From Nonomuraea endophytica (GTDB lineage: Bacteria; Actinomycetota; Actinomycetes; Streptosporangiales; Streptosporangiaceae): 64,000 nt of DNA. Positions within the stretch are counted from its first letter, which is position 1. The number at the start of each line of letters is the position of its first letter. The position numbers were made by a program, and so were the translations under genes. Location of the stretch: contig NZ_JACHIN010000008.1 of the NCBI RefSeq assembly GCF_014203235.1, positions 112,464-176,463 of the forward strand. The letters are read 5' to 3'. Positions 8,484 to 16,831 of the stretch are shown here, one piece after another. The notes beneath the pieces are model-generated. The model worked only from the letters and a program-made list of their open reading frames with translations. It made no database searches and was not told the origin of the DNA.

Positions 8484-10316
8484 CTACTTCTTGGGCTTGT
8501 CCGCGGCGTTGGAGTCGGTCGACAGCGCGGCCACGAACGCCTCCTGAGGCACCTCGACCCGGCCGACCATCTTCATCCGCTTCTTGCCCTCCTTCTGCTT
8601 CTCCAGCAGCTTGCGCTTACGGCTGATGTCACCGCCGTAGCACTTGGCGAGGACGTCCTTGCGGATCGCGCGGATGTTCTCGCGGGCGATCACCCGGGCG
8701 CCGATGGCCGCCTGGATCGGCACCTCGAACTGCTGCCTCGGGATGAGCTCGCGCAGCTTCTTGGCCATGTCGACGCCGTAGGCGTACGCCTTGTCCTTGT
8801 GCACGATCGCGCTGAAGGCGTCGACCGGCTCGCCCTGCAGCAGGATGTCGACCTTGACCAGCTCCGCCTCCTGCTCGCCGGCGGGCTCGTAGTCGAGCGA
8901 GGCGTAGCCGCGGGTGCGGGACTTCAGCTGGTCGAAGAAGTCGAAGATGATCTCGCCGAGCGGCAGCGTGTAGCGGATCTCGACGCGGTCCTCCGACAGG
9001 TAGTCCATGCCCAGCAGGTTGCCGCGCCGGCCCTGGCAGATCTCCATGATCGCGCCGATGAACTCGGCCGGAGCCAGGATCGTCGACTTCGTCACCGGCT
9101 CGAAGACCTTGTCGATCTTGCCGCCGGTCGGGAACTCCGACGGGTTGGTGACGGTCAGCTCCTTGCCGTCCTCCATCTCCACGCGGTAGACCACGTTGGG
9201 CGCCGTGGAGATCAGCGACAGGCCGAACTCCCGCTCAAGCCGCTCGCGGATGATCTCCATGTGGAGCAGGCCGAGGAAGCCGACGCGGAAGCCGAAGCCC
9301 AGCGCGGCCGACGTCTCCGGCTCGTAGATCAGGGAGGCGTCGTTGAGCTGCAGCTTGTCGAGCGCCTCGCGCAGCTCCGGGTATTCGTCGCCGTCGATCG
9401 GGTAGAGGCCGGAGAACACCATCGGCCGCGGGTGGTCGTAACCGGCCAGCATCTCCTTCGCGCCGTGCACCGCCGAGGTGACGGTGTCGCCGACCCGCGA
9501 CTGGCGCACGTCCTTCACGCCGGTGATCAGGTAGCCGACCTCGCCGACGCCCAGGCCCTTCTCGGCGACCTTCGGCTCCGGAGAGATGACGCCGATCTCC
9601 AGCGTCTCGTGGGTGGCCTGCGTGGACATCATGGTGATGCGCTCGCGCTTGCCGAGGTGGCCGTCGAAGACGCGTACGTAGGTGACGACGCCCCGGTAGG
9701 TGTCGTACACCGAGTCGAAGATCAGCGCGCGAGCGGGCGCGTCGGCGGCGCCCACGGGCGCCGGGACCGTCGCGACGACGTGGTCGAGCAGCTCGCGCAC
9801 GCCGTCGCCGGTCTTGCCGGAGACCCGCAGCACGTCCGACGGGTCGCAGCCGATCAGGCCCGCGATCTCCTCGGCGAACTTCTCCGGCTGGGCGGCCGGA
9901 AGGTCGATCTTGTTGAGCACCGGGATGATGTGCAGGTCGTTGTTCATCGCGAGATAGAGGTTCGCGAGCGTCTGCGCCTCGATGCCCTGAGCGGCGTCGA
10001 CCAGCAGGATCGCGCCCTCGCACGCCTGCAGCGAGCGGGACACCTCATAGGTGAAGTCGACGTGGCCGGGCGTGTCGATCATGTTGAGCACGTGCCCGTC
10101 CCACGGCAGCCGCACCGCCTGGGACTTGATCGTGATGCCGCGCTCGCGCTCGATGTCCATCCTGTCGAGGTACTGAGCACGCATCGAACGTTCGTCGACC
10201 ACACCGGTGATCTGCAGCATGCGATCGGCAAGCGTTGACTTGCCGTGGTCGATATGCGCGATGATGCAGAAGTTGCGGATCAACGCGGGGTCGGTCTGGC
10301 CAGGCTGATTGCGCAC
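8484..10316 (-). CDS. lepA: Elongation factor 4 (LepA)
   Basis: 610 residues if started at GTG 10316 (VRNQPGQTDPALIRNF), the usual length; the frame extends further upstream but that part is not conserved in the family. GTPase motifs: AHIDHGKST (P-loop, K26), DTPGHVDF (G3), NKIDLPAAQPE (G4). The EF4-specific C-terminal domain ends in the basic stretch CYGGDISRKRKLLEKQKEGK. LepA acts on the ribosome and is ubiquitous in bacteria. No clear ribosome binding site is seen before the chosen GTG. It is divergent from the gene at 10372. Confidence 0.95.
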   Translation of the reverse strand: MRNQPGQTDPALIRNFCIIAHIDHGKSTLADRMLQITGVVDERSMRAQYLDRMDIERERGITIKSQAVRLPWDGHVLNMIDTPGHVDFTYEVSRSLQACEGAILLVDAAQGIEAQTLANLYLAMNNDLHIIPVLNKIDLPAAQPEKFAEEIAGLIGCDPSDVLRVSGKTGDGVRELLDHVVATVPAPVGAADAPARALIFDSVYDTYRGVVTYVRVFDGHLGKRERITMMSTQATHETLEIGVISPEPKVAEKGLGVGEVGYLITGVKDVRQSRVGDTVTSAVHGAKEMLAGYDHPRPMVFSGLYPIDGDEYPELREALDKLQLNDASLIYEPETSAALGFGFRVGFLGLLHMEIIRERLEREFGLSLISTAPNVVYRVEMEDGKELTVTNPSEFPTGGKIDKVFEPVTKSTILAPAEFIGAIMEICQGRRGNLLGMDYLSEDRVEIRYTLPLGEIIFDFFDQLKSRTRGYASLDYEPAGEQEAELVKVDILLQGEPVDAFSAIVHKDKAYAYGVDMAKKLRELIPRQQFEVPIQAAIGARVIARENIRAIRKDVLAKCYGGDISRKRKLLEKQKEGKKRMKMVGRVEVPQEAFVAALSTDSNAADKPKK

Positions 10317-10371
10317 CGAAGTCCGTTTCGACAGGGTTGAGGTCAAGCGTCTTTCATGGTGACATGCCCGG

Positions 10372-11376
10372 GTGATTGCCCGAACCGTCATCCGCCGCGG
10401 CCTGCGCCTGCTCGCGCTTGCCTTGGCCATCGTGGTCGTGCTGGTCGGCGTGGTCGCCGCAGCGTTCCGAGTCCAGTTTACCGGCGAGCCCGCGGACTGG
10501 GCCAAGAGCACCGGCAACGACGCTCTGTGGATGGGCCACATGTGGGTCGACGGCCGCCGAACGGAGCAAGACGTCAAGAATCTGGCGGTACGGCTGCGCA
10601 GTACCGGCATCAAGGACCTTTACCTCCACAGCGGCCCCTTCAAGCGCGACGGAACCCTCGACATGAGCGCCATCTCCACCGCCAAAAGCTTCGTGGCCTG
10701 GGCTCACAAACACCTGCCCGACGTCCGGGTCTCGGCCTGGCTCGGCCAGAAGGTGGACGGCTTCCTCGACCTCGCCTCCCCCGCCACCAGGCAGAACATC
10801 CTCACCAGCGTCACCGCCATCACCGCACTCGGCTACGACGGCATCCACTACAACTTCGAACCCATCGGCTCCGACGACAGCGACTTCCTCGACCTGCTCG
10901 ACCGGACCCGCCCGCTGACCGAACTCCTGTCGACGTCCACGCCCCAGATCGAGCCCTACCCCCTCATGCGGCCGGTGACCAGGGTCTTCCTGGACCACGA
11001 CAAATATTGGTCGCAGGGATACTTCGGCGAGGTGGCCCGGCGCGTCGACCAAGTGGCCGTCATGGCCTACGACTCCGGCATGCCCCTCACCTCCCTGTAC
11101 GGCGGGCATGCCGTGCGGCAGGCCAAACTCGCCCTCGACCTCGTGCCCGACACCAAGACCGTGCTGCTCGGCGCCCCCGCCTACCACGACCACGGCATCC
11201 CCTGGGGCGACTCAGCCGAGAGCGTGGCCGACACGGCACTGGCGGCTCGCCTGGCCATCACCGACCGGGGACCACGCGACCGATACGGGCTCGCCATGTA
11301 TGTAGACTTCGCTGCGACGGAGGAGGACTGGCGCGAGTACACCACGCAGTGGCTACGCTCGGAGTCGTTGATTTGA
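10372..11376 (+). CDS. Membrane-anchored GH18-like TIM-barrel protein
   Basis: 334 residues. Residues 8-33 form one N-terminal membrane anchor; the rest should be extracytoplasmic. The sequence GYDGIHYNFEP sits where GH18 enzymes have DxxDxDxE: D156 and E163 are kept but the second and third Asp are replaced by H159 and N161. VAVMAYDSGMP and TVLLGAPAYHD match later GH18 strands. The glutamate could still act, but the Asp that orients the substrate N-acetyl group is Asn, so either the chemistry differs or the protein only binds glycan. The start is a GTG without a clear ribosome binding site. Another view is a distant YaaH/SleL-type cell-wall hydrolase. Confidence 0.7.
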   Translation: MIARTVIRRGLRLLALALAIVVVLVGVVAAAFRVQFTGEPADWAKSTGNDALWMGHMWVDGRRTEQDVKNLAVRLRSTGIKDLYLHSGPFKRDGTLDMSAISTAKSFVAWAHKHLPDVRVSAWLGQKVDGFLDLASPATRQNILTSVTAITALGYDGIHYNFEPIGSDDSDFLDLLDRTRPLTELLSTSTPQIEPYPLMRPVTRVFLDHDKYWSQGYFGEVARRVDQVAVMAYDSGMPLTSLYGGHAVRQAKLALDLVPDTKTVLLGAPAYHDHGIPWGDSAESVADTALAARLAITDRGPRDRYGLAMYVDFAATEEDWREYTTQWLRSESLI

Positions 11377-11402
11377 GCGGCGACCTGAGTTATTGGTAGC
11401 CT
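11373..11402 (+). promoter_or_regulatory. Candidate rpsT promoter
   Basis: TTGAGC at 11373-11378 and TAGCCT at 11397-11402, spacer 18 bp. This would give a leader of about 70 nt before the rpsT start at 11479. Confidence 0.4.
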
Positions 11403-11478
11403 GTTCAACTGCGTGTGGCGCGCCCTCTCTCGAGCCCGCGCGCCCCATCCATCACCAGATTCTCACCGAGGCTTCTTC

Positions 11479-11748
11479 GTGGCGAACATCAAGTCCCAGA
11501 TCAAGCGCAACAAGCAGAACGAGAAGGCTCGTCTGCGCAACAAGGCCGTCAAGTCGTCCCTGAAGACCGCGGTTCGCAAGTTCCGCGAGGCCGCCGAGCA
11601 GGGCAACGTCGAGGAGGCCGCGGCAGCGCAGCGCGTGGCTTCCCGTCAGCTCGACAAGGCCGTGAGCAAGGGCGTCATCCACAAGAACCAGGCCGCGAAC
11701 CGCAAGTCCGCGATCGCCAAGCAGGCCGCCGCGCTGGCAGCCAAGTAG
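11479..11748 (+). CDS. rpsT: 30S ribosomal protein S20
   Basis: 89 residues, highly basic, with the family start (M)ANIKSQIKRNKQNEKARLRN and the conserved AVSKGVIHKNQAANRKSAIA near the end. GTG 11479 is chosen over upstream in-frame starts because the conserved family N-terminus begins here; GAGG lies about 7 nt upstream. S20 binds 16S rRNA in the small subunit. In many actinobacteria rpsT lies between lepA and holA; here lepA is near but holA is 25 kb away. Confidence 0.96.
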   Translation: MANIKSQIKRNKQNEKARLRNKAVKSSLKTAVRKFREAAEQGNVEEAAAAQRVASRQLDKAVSKGVIHKNQAANRKSAIAKQAAALAAK

Positions 11749-11763
11749 CCTGACGCTTTCTGG

Positions 11764-11795
11764 ACGCCGTGCCCCCGGGTAGGGGTGCGGCGTTT
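11764..11795 (+). terminator. rpsT terminator
   Basis: ACGCCGTGCCCC (11764-11775) pairs with GGGGTGCGGCGT (11782-11793) with 10 of 12 matches and a 6-nt loop, and ends in TTT. It lies 16 nt after the rpsT stop. Confidence 0.75.
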
Positions 11796-12195
11796 CCGCT
11801 TACCCAAAAGCATCGTCTTTCACGGTGGCGCGCTTCGCGCGTCCGGGATTCCAGGCGTTCTTCCAGTCGAGCCACGGGCTCGACCCCTGGTCGACCTCGC
11901 TCCGCTCGGGCGCCTTTCCGGTCCCACCCCTTGCCCAGCCAAGTGGTCAGCCAGCTGGATCCCACCCCCGCTTCGCCCCTGGAAGGCGGCTAGGCCAGGC
12001 AGTGGTTCGGCAGGGCCGTGGTGTGTGATCTGGGGCGATGCCCGGGCTGCTTGACAAGGGCTCGGGGGGATCTTCAACGCGGCCGGCGGCGTAAGCAGGC
12101 ATACGGCATCGACGGCCACCCTCTTGACGCGCCTCCATACCTCGCTCAGGCTCGGGCGTGGACAACATCGGGCAACAAACGAGCGAGGAGATCCC
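11796..12195. other. 400-bp non-coding stretch with two strong short hairpins
   Basis: No convincing gene. GCGCG-CTT-CGCGC (11828-11840) and GTCGAGCC-ACG-GGCTCGAC (11866-11884) are perfect short hairpins, followed by CCTGGTCGACC and CGCTCCGCTCGGGCG. The density of tight palindromes is higher than in other gaps here and resembles a dispersed palindromic element or a structured RNA. The right half (about 12000-12195) is the upstream region of the next gene; GAGGAG at 12185-12190 is its ribosome binding site. Confidence 0.4.
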
Positions 12196-12945
12196 GTGGC
12201 CTTCCACCTCGTCGGTGTCGACCCCCAATCGCCGGACGACAAGTGCTGCGCCGTCTTCGTCGACGATGAGGCCGACAAGATCTACTTCCAGGGCAAGCTC
12301 GTGACCGACCCGGAGATCCTCGCCAGGATCGCCAAGGAAAGCCCGATCGGAGCCGACGAGGCCGTCGTGTGGCACCCCGGCCGGATGAAGCCGACCATCT
12401 CCGAAGCCATCGCCGGAACTTTCGAGGCCGGCCGGGTCGGGCACGGTCCGACGACGATCAGGGACATGCTGCGAGGCGTACGCCACTCGGCCGTCCACCT
12501 GGAGACACGCGATACCTACGACCCGGCGCATCCCGCCTTCCAGGACTTCCTGGGCGGCGGAACCGGCCGCTACGACAGATCCGGCTGGACGGGCGTCGTC
12601 CGCGAGACGGTGGCCCGCGGCGTCCGGATCCGGCGCGCGCGAGTGGTGTCGGAGCCCATCAGCGACTACATCCGGTGGGAGCACCTGATCACCGACGAGA
12701 ACATCGAGGCGGGTGAGGAGGTTCGCTGGCTGCCGCGCCGCCAGGCGTACGATCTGGCGCTGCCCGGGACCGACTTCTGGATGTTCGACGGGCGCGTGGT
12801 CTGCTTCAACTTCAACTCCGGTGCCGGAGTCGACACGGATGAGGACCAGTTCACCAACGACCCCGCCACGGTGACGCGCTGCATCGCCATGTTCGAGCAG
12901 GTGTGGGAGCGGGCGATCCCGCACGCGGACTACCGGCCGAGATGA
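12196..12945 (+). CDS. DUF6879 family protein with an extra N-terminal domain
   Basis: 249 residues from GTG 12196 (GAGGAG 5 nt upstream). Residues about 1-75 (DDKCCAVFVDDEADKIYFQG, then DEAVVWHPGRM) look like the small stand-alone proteins often encoded beside XRE/DUF5753 regulators. Residues about 90-245 match DUF6879: LETRDTYDPAHPAFQDFLGG, RVVSEPISDYIRWEH, GEEVRWLPRR and DFWMFDGRVV. The molecular role of DUF6879 is not known; it is commonly coupled to XRE regulators and DUF397 proteins in actinomycetes, sometimes at biosynthetic or developmental loci. Here the two usually separate parts appear fused. Confidence 0.78.
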   Translation: MAFHLVGVDPQSPDDKCCAVFVDDEADKIYFQGKLVTDPEILARIAKESPIGADEAVVWHPGRMKPTISEAIAGTFEAGRVGHGPTTIRDMLRGVRHSAVHLETRDTYDPAHPAFQDFLGGGTGRYDRSGWTGVVRETVARGVRIRRARVVSEPISDYIRWEHLITDENIEAGEEVRWLPRRQAYDLALPGTDFWMFDGRVVCFNFNSGAGVDTDEDQFTNDPATVTRCIAMFEQVWERAIPHADYRPR

Positions 12946-12975
12946 CGCGGACCGGGCAGCGTGTAGAACTTCACC

Positions 12976-13851
12976 ATGGCCTCGTCCTCCTCCAGCGCAC
13001 AGGCGGCGCGTCAGCATCTCGCTGATCAGCTCCGCGAGATCCGCGAGGACGCGGGACTGACCGGGCGCCGGCTCGCCGAGCTTGCCGGCTGGCACGGGGT
13101 GTCCAAGGTGTCGAAGATCGAGCATGCCGCCCGCCCCATCACGGCCGAGGACCTACGGACCTGGTGCCACATCTGCGGCGTGCCGGCGGGCCGTACCCAG
13201 ACGCTGCTGGCGGAACTGCGCGCGGCGGTCGGGATGTGGGTCAGCTACCAGCAGCTCAACCGGCGCGGGCTGAAGGCGGCGCAGGAATCCGTGCGGGAGC
13301 GGTATGAACGCGTCCGTTTGATGCGCGTGTACTCGAACAAGGTGATTCCCGGGCTCCTCCAGACAGAGCAGTACACGACGGCGGCCTTGGAGGCCGCAAG
13401 GCGGGAGCAGGGCGTCGAGGTGGACGATGTCGCCGGGGCGGTGGCGGAGAGGATGGATCGCCGGCGCGTGCTGCATCGGGCCGACGCCCGCTTCGTCTTC
13501 CTGCTTGAGGAGAGCGTGTTGTGGTACCGCACGACGAGCCCTCGCGTGCACGCTGAACAGCTCAGGCATCTGATCTCCGTCATGTTGATGCCCTCGGTGA
13601 CGGTGGCGGTCATCCCCCGGCGCGCGGACCGGACTGTGACGGGCTGGGGGGTGTGGCCGGAGGAGTCGTTCACGATGACGGACTTCGCCCAGACCAACAT
13701 CGAGCTCGTGTCCGGTTACCTCACTATCGTGCAGCCGGACGAGATCGCCATGTACGTGTCGGCTTGGGAGCGGTTGTTCCCGCTCGCTGTTGTTGGGGAG
13801 TCGGCCGCAGCGCTCGTACGAGAAGCCATTGAGGCGTTGCCCACCGGGTGA
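12976..13851 (+). CDS. XRE-family regulator with DUF5753-like C-terminal domain
   Basis: 291 residues. The N-terminal HTH is LADQLREIREDAGLTGRRLA to VSKVSKIEHAARPIT (residues about 15-60). The C-terminal part from residue about 100 (RLMRVYSNKVIPGLLQTEQY, then ERMDRRRVLHRADARFVFLL) is the DUF5753 domain. Such proteins are very numerous in actinomycetes and usually pair with a small DUF397 or similar partner that they activate. It lies 30 bp behind the DUF6879 gene on the same strand. Its stop overlaps the next GTG. Confidence 0.9.
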   Translation: MASSSSSAQAARQHLADQLREIREDAGLTGRRLAELAGWHGVSKVSKIEHAARPITAEDLRTWCHICGVPAGRTQTLLAELRAAVGMWVSYQQLNRRGLKAAQESVRERYERVRLMRVYSNKVIPGLLQTEQYTTAALEAARREQGVEVDDVAGAVAERMDRRRVLHRADARFVFLLEESVLWYRTTSPRVHAEQLRHLISVMLMPSVTVAVIPRRADRTVTGWGVWPEESFTMTDFAQTNIELVSGYLTIVQPDEIAMYVSAWERLFPLAVVGESAAALVREAIEALPTG

Positions 13852-14078
13852 CGGGCAAACTTGGGCAACTTTTGGAGCGGTTGGAAGTCGCACTCTTACG
13901 GTCGGAGCCATGGCCCTCCCCATTCCCGACTGGGACGCCCGAACCGCCGATGACGGCAGTCATCTGCCTCCGGCACCTGGCCGCAGGCGAGCACACGACG
14001 GCGACCACCGGCGAACAGGCTGCCCGGCTTTGGGGGCGGCGTGGCGAGCTGGATCTGGGTGAGGAGTGTGTTGGATGA
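13848..14078 (+). CDS. Possible small protein bridging the XRE gene and the next gene
   Basis: 76 residues from GTG 13848, sharing GTGA with the regulator stop; its own TGA overlaps the ATG at 14075 (ATGA). Coupling at both ends supports it. The product starts MTGKLGQLLERLEVALLRSE and is not a family I recognise; the proline-rich middle (EPWPSPFPTGTPEPP) looks non-structured. An internal ATG at the MTAVICLRHLAAGEH segment may be the real start. A different frame across the same bases is also open, so coding is not certain. Confidence 0.4.
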   Translation: MTGKLGQLLERLEVALLRSEPWPSPFPTGTPEPPMTAVICLRHLAAGEHTTATTGEQAARLWGRRGELDLGEECVG

Positions 14079-14422
14079 CGGATATCTCTGACATGGCGGA
14101 CTGGGAGCTGATGCGGGGTGACGTCAGTGCCGCCGACATCAAAGCCGCGCATGAGGCCGCTCTTGCCAGGCACACGAACCAAGCTGACAAGGATGCGCTT
14201 CAGGCCTCACTGCGGCGGGTTCTCGCCAGCTGCGGAGGTAGCTGGGAGCGGCTGGCTGAAGCCTGGACGACGAAGAACTGGCTTCGTGCCTTCCGGGAGG
14301 AGCTCCATGGCAAGGGCTGGATGCGCGTACCGGACCGGGATGAGCTCCGCGACGAGTTGCGGGATCTGATCAGGCAGTACCCGGGCCTGGCACGCGAGAT
14401 TCTCGGCGAAGACACCGAATAG
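14075..14422 (+). CDS. Small helical protein, unknown
   Basis: 115 residues from ATG 14075, chosen because GAGGAG at 14061-14066 is 8 nt upstream. Predicted helical and charged (SAADIKAAHEAALARHTNQA at residues about 18-37, then RDELRDELRDLIRQY); W-rich middle (SWERLAEAWTTKNWLRAF). No signal peptide or membrane segment. It is last in the run with the DUF6879 protein and the XRE regulator, so it may be the regulator's partner, although it is not DUF397. Confidence 0.65.
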   Translation: MTDISDMADWELMRGDVSAADIKAAHEAALARHTNQADKDALQASLRRVLASCGGSWERLAEAWTTKNWLRAFREELHGKGWMRVPDRDELRDELRDLIRQYPGLAREILGEDTE

Positions 14423-14450
14423 GCCCTCAACCAGCAGGGGTTCTGGACAG

Positions 14451-14538
14451 CCCATCCCCGCCGGCCCGCCCACGTCGCAGGGGATGGGCGCGGTGTCCCC
14501 GCCTTGGGTTCCGGAGGGTTCTCCCGGGCGGGGACACC
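14451..14538. terminator. Two tandem hairpins between convergent genes
   Basis: Hairpin 1: CCCATCCCC (14451-14459) with GGGGATGGG (14480-14488). Hairpin 2: GGTGTCCCCGCC (14492-14503) with GGCGGGGACACC (14527-14538), a perfect 12-bp stem. They fill the gap between the stop at 14422 (+) and the stop at 14545 (-) and probably terminate both strands. Confidence 0.8.
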
Positions 14539-14544
14539 TCTCCC

Positions 14545-15912
14545 TTAGTGGGTGGGGCCGGACGTGATCAGGTTGTGGAGGTGGTGAGCTTCTGGATCGT
14601 GGGGGCGGGCGGCGTAACTTATTCGCAGCCAGCCGTCGGCGTCAGTACGGAGGAGGTCGTCGCGGAGGGATGGGTCGGCGCCGCGTTCCAGGAGCAGGCG
14701 GATCACGGGGAGATGGCCGCCCGGGATCGCCCAGTGCAGGCCGGTTCGACCGAGGTAGGGCGCCACGTCCGGATGGACGCCGTGGTCGAGGAACCAGCGT
14801 ACGACCTCGATCCGGCCGTGCTGGCAGGCGTGGACGAACGCCTCTCCTATGATCTCCTCCGGGTCGTCAGTCGGTGGCAGGCGGGAGGGGAAGCCGGCGC
14901 CGGTGTCGGCGAGGTCGGGACGTGCCGGGGCGGCGTCCGGGCGGAGCATGCCGTCGCCGTCGAAGCAGGTCCGTACCAGGTCCAGCCGGCCGCAGGCGGC
15001 GTACGTCCAGAGTGCCTGCGGGACGATCGCGTGTACTGCTAGCAGGTCGACTACCTCTGTGTTGCCGTGGTAGACGGCGTTCTCCAGTGGAGTGATGCCC
15101 AGGGTCCGGGTGCCGGGGTCGGCGCCGGCGTCGAGCAGCAGGCGCACGTAGCCGACCCGGTTGAAGCGGGCGGCCCAGGTGAGCGGGAGGTCCAGGTCGG
15201 TGGCCTTGCGGAGGAGGACGGCGACTGCGGCGCGGGGCGCACCGAGTTCTTTGCAGAGCCGGACGCCGGGGATCGTCTCGGGGCCCGCGAGCATGTGCAG
15301 CAGGGTGTCGGCCTGCTCGGCGGTCAGCTGGGCCAGTTGGTCAGTGTTGCCGGTCAGCAGGGCTTCGGCTTCGCGGTGCAGCCGCTGCCGTCGGCGGCGG
15401 TGTTCGCTGAGGTCGTGCCGGGATTTTTCGGTGAACGACAGGAGTTCCTGCCAGGTCGGGAAGCCGAGCTCCCGCGCGATGATCAGCCGCGCGTCGCGAA
15501 GTCCGGCGGTTGCGGCGGAGCGCGCGGTGGCGTGGCGGGGGACGTAGGCCCGTAGCCGTCGCAGCGCTCCGGGACTGTCTCGGCTCAGCTCGGTGAGGAG
15601 GGTGTCGGCCATCGACGCGTAGATCCCGGGCATGACGCCCATGAGGCGGGAGACGGGGCGTTCTTCGATGGTGCTGCGGCTTTCGATGTGGGCGCGGAAT
15701 TCGGGCCAGGTCCGGAAGCCGTGTTCCTGGGCGAGGACGAACTGGGCGTCGCTGAGCAGGAACCGTTCCCCGGCTCGATCGCCCAGCGCGTCGGCGACCC
15801 GGGCTCCGGCCGCCGCATCGCCCGCGGCGTACGCGTGATGCAGGTGTTTGGCCTGCTTGCGGTAGTACTCGGCGTTTGGATGGGCCGGTAGCTCGAAATG
15901 ACGATCGGACAT
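14545..15912 (-). CDS. Ankyrin-repeat protein
   Basis: 455 residues from ATG 15912, chosen because GGAGG lies 5 nt upstream on the coding strand; a longer frame lacks this signal. The N-terminal third is helical (ELPAHPNAEYYRKQAKHLHH, then two EHGFRTWPEF / ELGFPTWQEL motifs about 100 residues apart, an internal repeat). The C-terminal half has ankyrin units: AARFNRVGYVRLLLDAGADP, AVYHGNTEVVDLLAVH, ACQHGRIEVVRWFLDHGVHP and AIPGGHLPVIRLLLERGADP. No signal peptide. Bacterial ankyrin proteins of this build are intracellular binding scaffolds; the partner is unknown. Confidence 0.88.
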   Translation of the reverse strand: MSDRHFELPAHPNAEYYRKQAKHLHHAYAAGDAAAGARVADALGDRAGERFLLSDAQFVLAQEHGFRTWPEFRAHIESRSTIEERPVSRLMGVMPGIYASMADTLLTELSRDSPGALRRLRAYVPRHATARSAATAGLRDARLIIARELGFPTWQELLSFTEKSRHDLSEHRRRRQRLHREAEALLTGNTDQLAQLTAEQADTLLHMLAGPETIPGVRLCKELGAPRAAVAVLLRKATDLDLPLTWAARFNRVGYVRLLLDAGADPGTRTLGITPLENAVYHGNTEVVDLLAVHAIVPQALWTYAACGRLDLVRTCFDGDGMLRPDAAPARPDLADTGAGFPSRLPPTDDPEEIIGEAFVHACQHGRIEVVRWFLDHGVHPDVAPYLGRTGLHWAIPGGHLPVIRLLLERGADPSLRDDLLRTDADGWLRISYAARPHDPEAHHLHNLITSGPTH

Positions 15913-16188
15913 CGCAACCTCCATCGTCGCCGAGGTCCGCTTGCCCGGCCGGAGAGAGGTTGGTGGTGTCCGGTGCGTTGACATGCTGGTCGAGGTGGGA
16001 AAATCCCTGCCCGCAGACTGGCAGCGCCCTCGCACGCTTCGCTTCAGGGTAGTTACCGGCTCTGCGCGGAGGCAACCGCCGAAAACGGTTTGTTCTCGCC
16101 CGCAGCGTTCCGCACAATCAGGTCGTGATCTTTCAAGGCCGCACCCGCACCCTGCCGGTTTTCCTGCTGCCTGTTAAGGATCACTGCC

Positions 16189-16794
16189 TTGAACCGCATT
16201 CTCCGTGACTACGCCCGCGCCGACGAGCCTTCCTGGCTCCGCTGCCGAGTCCTGGCCTTTCTGAGCACCGCCTACTACGACGACGTCGCCCCGGCGAAAC
16301 CCGCCATCGCGGCCCCTGGCTTCGAGTTGGTCGCGGTCGACCGGCAGGCCACCGTTCTCGGTCTGATGGACGTCGCCGTCGACGGTGAGCTGGCGACCAT
16401 CGAGACCGTCGCGGTCCACCCTGACCACCAGCACGCGGGCATCGGCCGCGCGCTGCTCGAACAGGCCCTGACACGCGTCCGCACCATGCCCACGGTGACC
16501 ACCCTCGACGCCTGGACCCGAGACGACCCGGACGCCTTGCGCTGGTATCGGGCGATGGGCTTCCGCGAGAGCGACCACTACCTGCACGTCTACGCCAGTC
16601 ACTACGCGAAGGCCGAGCGCACACAAACCGACGAGCCCGCGCACACCAGCGAGCCGGAACGCGCGCTCACCGGCGCCCGCCCAGGCCTGCACCCGGTGTC
16701 GGTGTTCCTCCACGCCAGCCTCAACGAGGAGGAGCGGCTACGTCGCGAGTTCGCCCGGGTTCACGTCTGTCGGCGCTTCTCCATGACACTCTGA
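16189..16794 (+). CDS. GNAT-family N-acetyltransferase with unusual C-terminal tail
   Basis: 201 residues from TTG 16189, supported by AAGGA 8 nt upstream. The acetyl-CoA motif A is ETVAVHPDHQHAGIGRALLE (residues about 66-86), followed by DALRWYRAMGFRESDHYLHV typical of the GNAT C-terminal strand. Residues about 142-201 are extra. The last 12 codons lie inside a 37-bp tandem duplication shared with the end of the convergent gene, so the present C-terminus was probably made by that event. Substrate unknown. The 276-bp gap before it (shared with the divergent ankyrin gene) holds no other gene that I can see. Confidence 0.85.
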   Translation: MNRILRDYARADEPSWLRCRVLAFLSTAYYDDVAPAKPAIAAPGFELVAVDRQATVLGLMDVAVDGELATIETVAVHPDHQHAGIGRALLEQALTRVRTMPTVTTLDAWTRDDPDALRWYRAMGFRESDHYLHVYASHYAKAERTQTDEPAHTSEPERALTGARPGLHPVSVFLHASLNEEERLRREFARVHVCRRFSMTL

Positions 16795-16831
16795 GGTTCA
16801 CGTCTGCCGGCGCTTCTCCATGGCAATCTGA
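16758..16831. repeat. 37-bp tandem duplication across the ends of two convergent genes
   Basis: Copy 1 is 16758-16794 and copy 2 is 16795-16831. They are directly adjacent and differ at three positions. Both begin GGTTCACGTCTG and end in TCTGA. Copy 1 encodes the last residues of the acetyltransferase (VHVCRRFSMTL) and its stop; copy 2, read on the other strand, encodes the last residues of the nucleotidyltransferase-like protein (MEKRRQT). Confidence 0.9.

Noticed and set aside
10317..10613. A longer LepA N-terminus
   Set aside because: The upstream part is unlike LepA and would overlap the divergent gene; the conserved family start lies just after GTG 10316.
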